Source: Erythrobacter fulvus
Lineage (GTDB): Bacteria; Pseudomonadota; Alphaproteobacteria; Sphingomonadales; Sphingomonadaceae
Assembly (NCBI RefSeq): GCF_028595285.1
Contig: NZ_JAQQXQ010000011.1
Span: 1-64,000, forward strand
Direction of reading: 5' to 3'
Length of the DNA: 64,000 nucleotides
A program made the translations under genes and the position numbers. This document shows positions 35,964-44,161 of this stretch, one piece after another. How positions within the stretch are numbered: the first letter of the stretch is position 1; every line of letters begins with the position of its first letter. The notes under the pieces are model-generated. The model made no database searches. It was not told where the DNA came from and saw nothing but the letters and a program-made list of their open reading frames with translations.

Positions 35964-38110
35964 GCAGGCTCCGTCGCTTCAGGGGCGGCAAGCGCCGGCG
36001 CGGCGACCGGCGCAGGTTCGCCGATGACGCCCACCACAAGGATCGCCTGGGTCGGCGGCAGTTCGGCGATCGACAACACCAGACAGCGGGGCGCGCGTTG
36101 CTTGAGCAGCGCGGCGAGCGCGCGGCGCGCAGGCGGCTGGACGATCAGCGCCAATCCGCTTTTCTCTTCATCGGCAAGCCGGTTGATCTCGCGCACGATC
36201 ATGCCCCCGCAATCGGGCTCGATCAGGGGCTGGCCGGTCGCGGGGTCGATCATCCCGCCTAGGATCGCGCTTTCGAGCCCGGCATCCAGCGTCGCGACCT
36301 TCAAGGGCTCGCCCGGTGCGGCGATGCGGGCGATCAGCCGCGCACCCAGATCGGCGCGCACGGCATCGATCACCGCATCGAAATCGCTGGTCTTCTGCAA
36401 TGCCAGCGCCAGCGAGGTGAACAGCGGCTGCGGATGGGCCAGCCCTATGCCGTCGGCCAGCAGCGCGCGCAGGGTGCGGGTCAGCGCGGCGAGCGACAGC
36501 GGCTCGGGCGTCACCGCCTCGACCAGTGCCGGAGCGCGGGCCTTGAGACCGTCGACCCATTCGCGCACCTCGTCGGGGCCAAGCAACTGGTGCGCGTCGG
36601 CCAGCAGCGCCTGATTGGCGTGGGTGGCGATGACAGTGGCGGGATCGACCACCAGGAAGCCTTCGGCAATCGCATGCTCACGCGAAGAGGGCGCGATCCA
36701 CAGCGCCGGGCAATCGAAGCTGGGATCGCGGGTCGCCTCTCCCGTCAACCCGTGGCCCGGGCGCACCTCGCCTGCGTCGATGGCGAGCAGTTTGCCCGGT
36801 TTCACGCTGCCGCGTGCGATGCTGACGCCGCCCAGCCGGACAGCATAGTCCTGCGCCGGAAGATCCAGCGAATCCCGGATCCGGAACTGCGGCAGGACAA
36901 AGCCGAGATCGCGCGACAGCTGTTTGCGGATGCCGGTGATGCGGGCGATCAGCGGCGCGGCGGTGTCCCCGTTCCTTGCCTCCTCGTCGACCAGACTGAC
37001 CAGACCATAGCCCAGCTCGATGGTGACCAGCGTCTGATCGGACACGTCGGCCAGTGCGATATGATCCGGTGCAGGCTCGGCCACGGCAACGGGTTCGGGC
37101 GGCGGCGCGGCGGCACGGCGTTTCAGCTGCCACCAGATCGCGCCCGCGATGGCAGCGGCCGGCAGGAAGATGGTTTGCGGCATCGCCGGGACCAGCCCCA
37201 CCGCGCCGAGGATCAACGCCACCGGCAACCATCCGCGCGGATCGGCGAACTGGCCGCCGATCTGTCCGGCAAGGTCGCGGGTGTCGGAAACGCGGGTGAC
37301 GATCGCGGCTGCGGCAATCGACAGCAGCAGCGCAGGTACCTGCGCCACCAGCGCATCGCCGACCGCGAGCGTGACGTAGACCTCGCCCGCCTCAGCTGCG
37401 CTCAGGCCGTGGCTGATCATGCCGAGCGCCAGACCGGCAATGATATTGACCCCGAGGATCAGCAGCGCGGCAATCGCATCGCCCTTCACGAACTTGGATG
37501 CACCATCCATCGAGCCGTAGAAATCGGCCTCGACCGTCACCTCGCGGCGGCGTTCGCGCGCTTCATCGGCCGTGACGAGGCCTGCGGCGATGTCGGCGTC
37601 GATCGCCATCTGCTTGCCCGGCAGCGCGTCGAGCACGAAGCGCGCCGAGACTTCGGAGACGCGGCCCGCGCCCTTGGTGACGACGATCATGTTGATGATC
37701 ATCAGGATTGCAAAGACGAACAGGCCGACCGCGAAATTGCCGCCGACAAGGAATTGGCCGAAGCTTTCGATCACCTCGCCAGCCGCTGCGCCGCCTTCGT
37801 GCCCGCTCATCAACACAATCCGGGTCGAGGCGACATTGAGCGCCAGCCGCAGCAGGGTGGCGAACAGCAGCACGCTGGGGAAGGACGAGAAATCGAGCGG
37901 TCGGCGGGCGTTCAGCGCCACCATCAGCACCGCGATAGAGATCGCGATGTTGAGGACAAAGAAGACATCGAGCATCAACGGCGGGATTGGCAGCACCATC
38001 AGCGCCAGCAGCGCGAAGATGCCGGCCGGCAGCGCCAGCGTGGCCGGCATCCCGGCCAGCCGATGCAGGGAAAGGGCGGAAGTGGAACTGTTCATGATGG
38101 TCTTGCTCAC
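35960..38110 (-). CDS. flhA: Flagellar biosynthesis protein FlhA
   Basis: 716 residues, GTG start overlapping the upstream stop (GTGA); an ATG 5 codons in (38095) is an alternative. About eight N-terminal transmembrane helices include LPIPPLMLDVFFVLNIAISI and LLFATLLRLALNVASTR, then the FHIPEP-type loop near GDAIAALLILGVNIIAGL. The C-terminal cytoplasmic part (from about residue 330) docks export chaperones and the hook-length system. Core of the flagellar export gate and ion-driven export. Gate partners FliPQR and FlhB are not in the window. Confidence 0.97.
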   Translation of the reverse strand: MSKTIMNSSTSALSLHRLAGMPATLALPAGIFALLALMVLPIPPLMLDVFFVLNIAISIAVLMVALNARRPLDFSSFPSVLLFATLLRLALNVASTRIVLMSGHEGGAAAGEVIESFGQFLVGGNFAVGLFVFAILMIINMIVVTKGAGRVSEVSARFVLDALPGKQMAIDADIAAGLVTADEARERRREVTVEADFYGSMDGASKFVKGDAIAALLILGVNIIAGLALGMISHGLSAAEAGEVYVTLAVGDALVAQVPALLLSIAAAAIVTRVSDTRDLAGQIGGQFADPRGWLPVALILGAVGLVPAMPQTIFLPAAAIAGAIWWQLKRRAAAPPPEPVAVAEPAPDHIALADVSDQTLVTIELGYGLVSLVDEEARNGDTAAPLIARITGIRKQLSRDLGFVLPQFRIRDSLDLPAQDYAVRLGGVSIARGSVKPGKLLAIDAGEVRPGHGLTGEATRDPSFDCPALWIAPSSREHAIAEGFLVVDPATVIATHANQALLADAHQLLGPDEVREWVDGLKARAPALVEAVTPEPLSLAALTRTLRALLADGIGLAHPQPLFTSLALALQKTSDFDAVIDAVRADLGARLIARIAAPGEPLKVATLDAGLESAILGGMIDPATGQPLIEPDCGGMIVREINRLADEEKSGLALIVQPPARRALAALLKQRAPRCLVLSIAELPPTQAILVVGVIGEPAPVAAPALAAPEATEPA

Positions 38111-39078
38111 AATCCGAAGGCTTTCAGCCGGTCATAGGCGCGGCGCACCTGTGCGGGGGCGGTGGACGTATCGCTGCCGAAGGCTGTACCGAGCACCTGG
38201 GACATCGGCATGCGGGCCTGCGGGGTGAAGGCGGGTGGTGCCGCGACAGCAGGGCTGAAGACCGCCTTCTCGGCGATCGGGTAAGGTGTCGCCGCGGCAT
38301 ACGGCGGCGCGGAATAATCGGCGCGGGCGAGGCGGGGTGCTTGGCCGTTCCCGGCCTTGTCCAATGCGCGTCCGAGCTTGCCGGAGATCACGTCCATGAC
38401 GCCCGCAAGACTGCGCGCAGAACCGTCGGGGGCATAGAAGATCGCACGGTTCGCGGCGGCCGGGCGGGCGAATAGTGCCGCCGCGCTTTGGTTCGGATCG
38501 GCGCGCATTTCCGACAGGAACCGTCCGGCGCCGCCCGCGCCCAGGAAATGGGCCAGGTAAAGCTCGGAATGATCGGGCTGGCGGCCGAGTATGGGGGCGA
38601 GATGCGCGCGATTGTCTTCTGCCAGACCCGCCGCCATCAGCGCCGCGACCTGCGGATCGGCCCGCAGCGCGAGGATCGCCTGCCGCTGGCCCGGATCGGA
38701 CACGAAAGCGCTGCCCGCAGGCGTGACGCCGATCTGATCGGCAATGTTGCCTAGCCCGAAGCGGTGCCCGTGCTTCCTGACGGTATCGAGCCATGTGCTC
38801 TCGATGAACTGGTAAAGCCCCGTTGCGCTCGATCTGGCGGCGCGGGCTGCGGGATTCATGGCGGATTCGACTTCGGCCTGGGCCAGCAGGTATCCGAAAT
38901 CGACCGTGGTCGCTTCCGCCGCGCGGGCAATCGCCGCCTCGACCGGCGTGCCTGCCGGTTGGGGCGCGATCTGACGCACGGCGCCGCCTTGCCGCGCAAC
39001 CGCGTGCGTGCGGGCGGCGGTTTCGAACCCGGCGCGGATCGGGCCGGATGGCACATGCGATAGGGAAGAGGTGCTCAC
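38107..39078 (-). CDS. Flagellar-operon lytic transglycosylase (SLT domain)
   Basis: 323 residues, GTG start. Soluble lytic transglycosylase domain with catalytic Glu71 in AQAEVESAMNP, followed by ATGLYQFIESTWLDTV, the GLYQF motif. No clear signal peptide at this start. The C-terminal 110 residues are low in recognisable motifs. It shares an operon with flhA and fliA, and FlgJ here (48372) lacks a muramidase domain, so this protein likely opens peptidoglycan for rod growth, like SltF of Rhodobacter. The sigma-54 promoter at 39137-39151 is 59 bases upstream. Confidence 0.85.
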   Translation of the reverse strand: MSTSSLSHVPSGPIRAGFETAARTHAVARQGGAVRQIAPQPAGTPVEAAIARAAEATTVDFGYLLAQAEVESAMNPAARAARSSATGLYQFIESTWLDTVRKHGHRFGLGNIADQIGVTPAGSAFVSDPGQRQAILALRADPQVAALMAAGLAEDNRAHLAPILGRQPDHSELYLAHFLGAGGAGRFLSEMRADPNQSAAALFARPAAANRAIFYAPDGSARSLAGVMDVISGKLGRALDKAGNGQAPRLARADYSAPPYAAATPYPIAEKAVFSPAVAAPPAFTPQARMPMSQVLGTAFGSDTSTAPAQVRRAYDRLKAFGL

Positions 39079-39136
39079 GCAAACTCCGCCTGATTGCTCA
39101 GCACCGCAGGGGGCGATGCTTTCAGGAGGAAGTTCA

Positions 39137-39151
39137 GCAAGCTGCGTGCCA
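39137..39151 (-). promoter_or_regulatory. Sigma-54 promoter for the transglycosylase-flhA-fliA operon
   Basis: On the reverse strand the site reads TGGCACG-CAGC-TTGC, a perfect match to the -24/-12 consensus with exact GG-N10-GC spacing. Transcription would start near 39126, about 48 bases before the GTG at 39078. Confidence 0.8.
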
Positions 39152-39182
39152 GATGGGCGGCACGCGGATTAGGTATGACTAC

Positions 39183-39521
39183 CTAGCTGCGGCCTGCGGC
39201 ATAGGTTGCGCGCGGCATCCGGTGCGGGCCACCCAGCGCCTCGATACGGGCGGCGACATTGGCTGCCAGCAGATTGCGCACCCGGCGATTGACCTCGTTC
39301 AGTTGACGGGCGGTTTCGGCCAGCCCGCGGGTCTCGCTGTCGAGCGCCTGCGGTCCGAATTCCGCCAGCACATCGCACAACCCCTCCTTTTCGTGCGCCG
39401 ACGCGATCAGAGCATCGGCATCGAGACCGGCAAGCGCTTGCCGCTCGGTCTCGAGCACGGCAATCATCTGCCGCAGGCTGGCGGCGAGTGGGGGACGGGG
39501 CTGGGACGGCGTATCGATCAT
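39183..39521 (-). CDS. flgN: FlgN-like flagellar export chaperone
   Basis: 112 residues. Helical protein with LAASLRQMIAVLETERQALA and EKEGLCDVLAEFGPQALDSE, then QLNEVNRRVRNLLAANVAAR, the layout of FlgN, chaperone for the hook-junction proteins FlgK and FlgL. The key LxxE and NG-type sites are less conserved than in enterobacteria, so the name rests on helix pattern, size and its position 4 bases after flgM. The transcript continues from flgM. Confidence 0.75.
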   Translation of the reverse strand: MIDTPSQPRPPLAASLRQMIAVLETERQALAGLDADALIASAHEKEGLCDVLAEFGPQALDSETRGLAETARQLNEVNRRVRNLLAANVAARIEALGGPHRMPRATYAAGRS

Positions 39522-39525
39522 CGCG

Positions 39526-39825
39526 TCACTCCTTCACCGGCACCGCGAAGCTGACCTGCGCAGCGATCATCGCATCGACGATCTTGGTCGGCACCAACGG
39601 GTAGGAGCCGTCCTGCAAGGCCGCGCGGATCAGCGCGACCCGTTCGGCATCGACCGGCGGGCTGGCGGCATCCACCGCACCGCTGATTTCGACGCTGAGG
39701 CCGGAAGCGGGCGCGGCGGTGTTGCGGGCGGAAGCGGCGCGGGGTTCGATCTGTGCGCGGTCACCGCCGGATACCGCGCGGGTAGCGGCGATTCCCTGCA
39801 ATTTGCTCAGTTCGACAGATGGCAT
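39526..39825 (-). CDS. flgM: Anti-sigma-28 factor FlgM
   Basis: 99 residues. The C-terminal FlgM domain is clear: VDAERVALIRAALQDGSYPL followed by VPTKIVDAMIAAQ, which binds and inactivates FliA. The N-terminal half is Ala/Ser-rich and probably disordered, as needed for export through the hook. Known: FlgM is secreted when the hook-basal body is finished, freeing FliA. It is followed by flgN and lies 77 bases after flgA, with which it may share a transcript. Confidence 0.88.
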   Translation of the reverse strand: MPSVELSKLQGIAATRAVSGGDRAQIEPRAASARNTAAPASGLSVEISGAVDAASPPVDAERVALIRAALQDGSYPLVPTKIVDAMIAAQVSFAVPVKE

Positions 39826-39902
39826 GGCTCAATTCCTTGGTCGGATTGTGACAGGCAGAACGGCCGGTCGCGTTGGCCTTTAAGGGGCCTTTAAAGATTT
39901 CT

Positions 39903-40442
39903 TCAGCTTGCCGGGATCACCGCCAGACCGGGGCGTTCGATCCGGGCGCGCAGCGGCTCGGCCTTGCGCCCGGTGCGCACGAAGATCCAGTCGCCCACAG
40001 CGCCGCTATCCATCGCCTCGCCCGACTGCTGCACCGAAAAGCCGCGCCCGCGCACCATGATGGTCAGCGCATCGCCGCGCTTGATCGCCGGGGGAGCGGG
40101 ACGGCTGGCAGCGGCCATTCCGGCAGTGCTGTCCACCGCCACGAAGATGCGCCAGCTGGCTGGGCCGGGACATTCGACCCGCACCATGTTGCGCGCGCTG
40201 CCGTGCCAGGCCAGCGCCAACGGGCCGTCGCAGGCCGCAAGCCGCAGGCGCCGGTCGGCGGGCGCGCGGGCGCCGCCGGGGGTGCCGGTCGCCGCGCCCG
40301 TAAACGCCGCTACAGCGTGGTCGATCGCTGTCGGGTCGGTAAAGCCGTTTGCGCCTGCCGTCGGATCGCACAGCGGTGTCAGCATCGCCAGCGCCAGCGG
40401 GGCAAGCCGCCAGCCTTCGGGCCAGGGATTGGTGATCTCCAT
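39903..40442 (-). CDS. flgA: Flagellar P-ring assembly chaperone FlgA
   Basis: 179 residues from the ATG at 40442, which follows AAGGAG at 7 bases. Signal-like hydrophobic start (LAPLALAMLTPL) and C-terminal SAF-type domain: PAIKRGDALTIMVRGRGFSV, then AVGDWIFVRTG, as in FlgA, the periplasmic chaperone for the P-ring protein FlgI. The N-terminal domain is short (family usually 210-230 residues). A sigma-54 promoter lies 34 bases upstream at 40476-40491. Confidence 0.9.
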   Translation of the reverse strand: MEITNPWPEGWRLAPLALAMLTPLCDPTAGANGFTDPTAIDHAVAAFTGAATGTPGGARAPADRRLRLAACDGPLALAWHGSARNMVRVECPGPASWRIFVAVDSTAGMAAASRPAPPAIKRGDALTIMVRGRGFSVQQSGEAMDSGAVGDWIFVRTGRKAEPLRARIERPGLAVIPAS

Positions 40443-40475
40443 CGGTATGCTCCTTTTCGTTGCGCGCATTTCGAA

Positions 40476-40491
40476 GCAAGGGGCATGCCAA
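40476..40491 (-). promoter_or_regulatory. Sigma-54 promoter for flgA
   Basis: On the reverse strand the site reads TTGGCATGCCCCTTGC with exact GG-N10-GC spacing and good -24/-12 boxes. Transcription would start near 40465, leaving a 23-base leader that contains the ribosome binding site. Confidence 0.75.
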
Positions 40492-40603
40492 GCGCACCTT
40501 GTTGAGACCTAAGGACTTTTGCGGAGCCGCGGCGCGGCGGGGTTTAAGCACGATCGGAATAGTGGGGCAGGCGTAGCTTCAACTATGTCCCAAGGTTCGC
40601 ACT

Positions 40604-41695
40604 ATGACTTTCGCGTCCCGCTTTCTTTCCCGTTCCTATCGCCCGGCCGAGCCTGTCGCGGAACTTGTCGATTCGCCCGCAAGCCGCGCCCAGGAAGCGC
40701 GCCGGGGGCTGCTGCAGCGGATTTCCGAATTCGTCGAAACCCATGATCTCGCCGTCACCGCCGGCAATCTTGCCACGATCTGCGGCGGGTTGTCGGGATC
40801 GCACCCGGAACTGGCCCAGGCTTTAACCTCGCGCGAGATCGCCGGCGAGCCGATCGACCAACGCTGGCTCGATACGCTCGGACGGCTCGATCCCGAAGGC
40901 CATTCGCGGATCGCCGGGCTGGAAGCGCTGATGGACAAGCTCGAATATTCGCTGATGCGCTTTGCCCAGACGGCGCGTTCGGCGCAGAGCGAGACGAGCG
41001 ATCATCGCGGCGCTCTGGGTGCGCAGATCGATGCCATGGCCGAAGTCGAACTTGCGCCGGCAGCGGCGGGAGAGCTGGCACGGGTGATCGATCTGTCACG
41101 GGCGATGCTGGCACGGGTCGAACAGGTCGAGGCCGCAATGGCACGCAGCCAAGAGGAGACCGACCGTTTGCGCGAAAATCTCGCCAAGGCGCGGATGGAG
41201 GCCGATGTCGATCACCTCACAGGCCTGCCCAATCGCCGCGCTTTCGAGCGCCGGCTGGTGTCGGCGTCGATCGAGGCGCGGGCCAAGGGCGAACCGCTAT
41301 CGATCGCCTTTTGCGATGTCGATCGCTTCAAGCTGATCAATGATCGCCATGGCCACGACGCGGGCGACCGGGTGCTTTGCGCGGTCGCCGCCACGTTCAA
41401 CGAACACGCCGGCGATGCCTGCTTTGTGGCGCGTCACGGGGGCGAGGAATTTGTCCTGCTGTTCTACGGCATGGACAAGGAGGCGGCGCGTGCGAAGCTG
41501 GATACGATCCGGCGGGCACAGGCCGCGCGCCAGCTGATGAACCGCGATACCGGGCAGCCGTTCGGTCGGGTGACGTTTTCGGGCGGGGTGGCTGAAGTCA
41601 CCGAGGATGCCGACACCCGCAGTGCGCTGACCCGCGCCGACGCGGCGCTGTACCGGGCCAAGGAAGACGGACGCAATCGCGTGATGGTGAGCTGA
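40604..41695 (+). CDS. Diguanylate cyclase (GGDEF domain)
   Basis: 363 residues. Residues 1-200 form a helical N-terminal region ending in a coiled coil (MARSQEETDRLRENLAKARM), followed by a GGDEF domain: LTGLPNRRAFERRL, FCDVDRFKLINDRHGHDAGD and the active-site loop HGGEEF (catalytic Glu present). No RxxD inhibitory site precedes the loop, so product feedback is probably absent. Synthesises c-di-GMP. Placed between flgA and the stator-like pair within the flagellar region, so control of motility is likely. No transmembrane segment; the sensory input is unknown. Confidence 0.92.
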   Translation: MTFASRFLSRSYRPAEPVAELVDSPASRAQEARRGLLQRISEFVETHDLAVTAGNLATICGGLSGSHPELAQALTSREIAGEPIDQRWLDTLGRLDPEGHSRIAGLEALMDKLEYSLMRFAQTARSAQSETSDHRGALGAQIDAMAEVELAPAAAGELARVIDLSRAMLARVEQVEAAMARSQEETDRLRENLAKARMEADVDHLTGLPNRRAFERRLVSASIEARAKGEPLSIAFCDVDRFKLINDRHGHDAGDRVLCAVAATFNEHAGDACFVARHGGEEFVLLFYGMDKEAARAKLDTIRRAQAARQLMNRDTGQPFGRVTFSGGVAEVTEDADTRSALTRADAALYRAKEDGRNRVMVS

Positions 41696-41708
41696 AGTCC
41701 GGCGCGCG

Positions 41709-42131
41709 CTATTTCGCCACGACGGAATCATAGGCAAGACTGGCGTAGAGATCGGCTTCCTCGCCCGGCGCGATGACGGTGCGCACAGGCACCCCGCTGG
41801 CGGCGATATCTGCGGCCATTGCGGCGGCGGCATCCCATGCCGCAGCTTCTCCCCCCGGACGATAGTGGGCGAAGATCGTCAGCGTGGCACGCGGATCGCG
41901 CGGCTGCGCGGCGAGCCATGCCGACAGCGTCGGCCCGTCGGAAACCGGACGGTAAAGCGCCTGCGCTGCGGCAGTCTCGATCCGCAGACGGGCGCGGGGC
42001 TTCTCGCCGCGCACGGCGTCGGATGCAGGCAGGCTGGACAAGGTCACAAGGAACAGGATCAGCGCCAGATCGGCCAGGATCAACTGCCAGCCGTGGCCGC
42101 CGATCTTCATTTCAAGACTCTTCGCGCTCAT
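41709..42131 (-). CDS. Small one-TM stator-like protein (ExbD/MotB-like, OmpA-like remnant)
   Basis: 140 residues from the ATG at 42131, which overlaps the stop of the MotA-like gene (ATGA). One N-terminal helix, WQLILADLALILFLVTLSSL, carries an Asp early in the membrane segment, the arrangement of ExbD, TolR and MotB proton-accepting helices. The rest is periplasmic; TLTIFAHYRPGGEAAAWDAA and the end of the protein weakly resemble the OmpA fold (GHTD..., RA..V..L...GV) but without its binding residues. Inference: partner subunit of the adjacent MotA/ExbB-like protein. Family assignment by pattern only. Confidence 0.6.
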   Translation of the reverse strand: MSAKSLEMKIGGHGWQLILADLALILFLVTLSSLPASDAVRGEKPRARLRIETAAAQALYRPVSDGPTLSAWLAAQPRDPRATLTIFAHYRPGGEAAAWDAAAAMAADIAASGVPVRTVIAPGEEADLYASLAYDSVVAK

Positions 42132-42802
42132 GCCACGCCTCGCAAGTGGGGCCGCCGGCCGGTGGGCGGGGATGCGGGTTGTGCGATCTGGCCTGTGAAC
42201 CATTCGGCCAGTGCCTCGCGCTGTTGTTCGCGGGCAAGCCCGCGCCGCTCGATCGCGCCGGCGAGCGGGAAACACGCCAGATGCGCCAGCAGCGCACCAT
42301 AGAGCGTCGAAAGCACCGAAGTCGCAATCGCCGCCAGCGTTACCCGCAAGGCATCCTCGCCGGTTGCGGGCGCAAGCTGGGTGAAAGCGTAGAGCGTGCC
42401 GATCAGGCCGAACACCGGGGCGAGTTCACCCGCCCAGGCAAATACCTGCGCCGCCGATACACGCCGCGCTTCGTCCAGCGCGCGTTCGGCGCGGCGCGCC
42501 TTGTGCAAGGCTTCTAGCGAGCCGTGGCGGAGATAGGTTTCAAGCATCAGGGCTAGCGCACGGTCCGGCGGCAAGGGCGGGCTGGCGCGAAACGATCCGT
42601 CACGCCGGATCGCGCCGACCGCCTGTGCCAGCGCCTTGCGGTTGGCCTCCTCGTTGAAGCCTCTGCCCAGCAATGCCACCGCCTCGCGCAGCGCCGCACC
42701 GAAGTCGCGCCACCCGCAGCGCGCGGCACAAGCCAGCAGGGTCCCTGCCACCACGATCGTGAAGGCTCCCGGATCAAACAGGGAGCTGACAGTCTGCGGC
42801 AT
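42128..42802 (-). CDS. MotA/TolQ/ExbB-family proton channel subunit (second stator-like unit)
   Basis: 224 residues. Membrane segments near residues 11-28 (PGAFTIVVAGTLLACAA), 125-145 (AGELAPVFGLIGTLYAFTQLA) and 155-182 (AIATSVLSTLYGALLAHLAC). The GTLYAFTQL and TTLYGALLA-type patterns are those of MotA/TolQ/ExbB. It is shorter than the true MotA (287 residues at 51008) and lacks MotA's cytoplasmic charged loop as far as I can judge. Divergent from flgB, translationally coupled to the one-TM gene. Likely a proton-powered motor other than the main stator. No clear sigma-54 site of its own was found. Confidence 0.75.
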   Translation of the reverse strand: MPQTVSSLFDPGAFTIVVAGTLLACAARCGWRDFGAALREAVALLGRGFNEEANRKALAQAVGAIRRDGSFRASPPLPPDRALALMLETYLRHGSLEALHKARRAERALDEARRVSAAQVFAWAGELAPVFGLIGTLYAFTQLAPATGEDALRVTLAAIATSVLSTLYGALLAHLACFPLAGAIERRGLAREQQREALAEWFTGQIAQPASPPTGRRPHLRGVA

Positions 42803-42974
42803 CGCCGATCCCCTTGCTGGCCCCCAAGAACGCGTCGGGCCTTCGCGATCGCAGAACGTCCGCCGGCGCGCACGATTAAGCCTAGGTAGTTTCGGCAGGG
42901 CCTTGCCGCAGGACCGGCAAAGGCTTGCCGTCCGGCCCGGCCTTTCCCCGTCATCGCCGCCTTGCAGGGCCAAC

Positions 42975-42990
42975 TGGCACGCTTCCTGCA
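42975..42990 (+). promoter_or_regulatory. Sigma-54 promoter for the flgB operon
   Basis: TGGCACGCTTCCTGCA, exact GG-N10-GC spacing with a perfect -24 box; the -12 box is TGCA rather than TTGCA. Start of transcription would be near 43001, 55 bases before the flgB ATG. It probably drives the rod and hook operon. Confidence 0.75.
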
Positions 42991-43055
42991 AAACCTCTGG
43001 CGCACCCGCTGGCGGATGGTTCCGACCACTGCCGGCACGATCAGGGGAGACCCGC

Positions 43056-43409
43056 ATGAACGAGAGACTTTTCGGCATTCACGGCGCGGCGCTGGCCTTG
43101 CGTTCGCAGCGCATGGGCGTGATCGCCTCGAACATCGCCAATGCCGCGACCCCCGGCTACAAGGCGCGCGACATCGACTTTAACGCTGCGCTTGATGCCC
43201 GGCTGGCAAGCCAGCGCGGCGACATCACTTCGGCGACAGAGGCCGGAATGGTGTGGCGCACGCCGACCATGCCTTCGATGGACGGCAATACGGTCGAACT
43301 GAACCGCGAGCAGGTCGCCTTCGCCGAAAACGCCGTAGCCTATTCGGCGACGCTCAGCTTCGTGCAGGGCAAGGTCAGCACCATCACCCGCGCGCTGAAG
43401 GGTGAATGA
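43056..43409 (+). CDS. flgB: Flagellar basal-body rod protein FlgB
   Basis: 117 residues. The rod-protein N-terminal block ALALRSQRMGVIASNIANAATPGYKARDID, here with the ASNIANAATPGYKA signature, and a C-terminal helix are typical of FlgB. Proximal rod subunit. It heads the flgBCDEFGHIJKL-motAB run and has the sigma-54 promoter at 42975-42990. GGGGAGA precedes the ATG. Confidence 0.95.
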   Translation: MNERLFGIHGAALALRSQRMGVIASNIANAATPGYKARDIDFNAALDARLASQRGDITSATEAGMVWRTPTMPSMDGNTVELNREQVAFAENAVAYSATLSFVQGKVSTITRALKGE

Positions 43410-43822
43410 CCATGCCCGAACGCGCCCCCATGACGCTGTTCTCGATGACCACCCGCGCGATGAGCGCGCAGATGGTGCGGATGAACGCGGCCACATCCAA
43501 CCTCGCCAATGCCGGGTCGGTTTCCGGCACCGAGGAGGGCGCCTATCGCCCGATCCGCGCGGTGTTTTCCGTGGAACTCGATCGCGCCTCGGGCCTCGCC
43601 GGTGTGACATCGGGTGGGCTGGTGCGCGCCGAGACAGCCCCGACCAAGCGCTATGACCCCGGCCATCCGCTCGCCGATGCCGATGGCAATGTGTGGGAAG
43701 CCCCGGTCGATGAGACCGCCGAGATGGTCGAGATCATGGAGTCCGCCCGCCAGTACCAGAATCTGGTGCAGGCGCTCCAGACCGCCAAGCAGCTGATGCT
43801 CGAAACCCTGAGGAGCCAGTAA
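43406..43822 (+). CDS. flgC: Flagellar basal-body rod protein FlgC
   Basis: 138 residues from the ATG that overlaps the flgB stop (ATGA); an ATG two codons later is possible. Rod-family N-terminus [27 protein letters not shown], and the C-terminal [20 protein letters not shown] helix typical of FlgC. Proximal rod component. The ATG of flgD overlaps its stop. Confidence 0.94.
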   Translation: MTMPERAPMTLFSMTTRAMSAQMVRMNAATSNLANAGSVSGTEEGAYRPIRAVFSVELDRASGLAGVTSGGLVRAETAPTKRYDPGHPLADADGNVWEAPVDETAEMVEIMESARQYQNLVQALQTAKQLMLETLRSQ

Positions 43823-44130
43823 TGGAAAACACCGCGATCAATTCCGGCGCGCAAGTCACGCTCGACCGGCTCAACACTCCTTCGCGCCTGACCGGCGGCG
43901 GGCTCGGCTCGCTCGACGGCGGCGATTTTCTGAAGCTGCTGACAACCCAGCTGACCTTTCAGGACCCGCTCGAACCGACCGATAACGAGGCGATGCTGGC
44001 GCAGATGGCACAGTTCTCCTCGCTTGCGGCGACCACTGAAGGTTCGGCCACCCTGACAGAGATTTCCGCCAAACTCGACCGGCTGATCGCGGCGCAGGAA
44101 GCCGCGCTGAGCCCGGCCGGGCAGCTCTGA
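43822..44130 (+). CDS. flgD: Short FlgD, hook-capping N-terminal domain only
   Basis: 102 residues. The conserved FlgD N-terminal domain is complete: [35 protein letters not shown]. The family is normally about 220 residues with a C-terminal Tudor/Ig-like cap region, which is missing here; the gene ends in a normal stop with a proper gap before flgE. Hook cap for FlgE polymerisation. Short FlgD may be usual in this lineage and matches the short FlgE next door. Confidence 0.88.
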   Translation: MENTAINSGAQVTLDRLNTPSRLTGGGLGSLDGGDFLKLLTTQLTFQDPLEPTDNEAMLAQMAQFSSLAATTEGSATLTEISAKLDRLIAAQEAALSPAGQL

Positions 44131-44161
44131 CCATTGACCACAGCACAAGGATCACACACGA

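Noticed and set aside
39880..39894. GGCCCCTTAAAGGC as a sigma-54 promoter for flgM
   Set aside because: Spacing fits but the -12 box is AGGC, too poor; sequence is better seen as a small hairpin after flgA.
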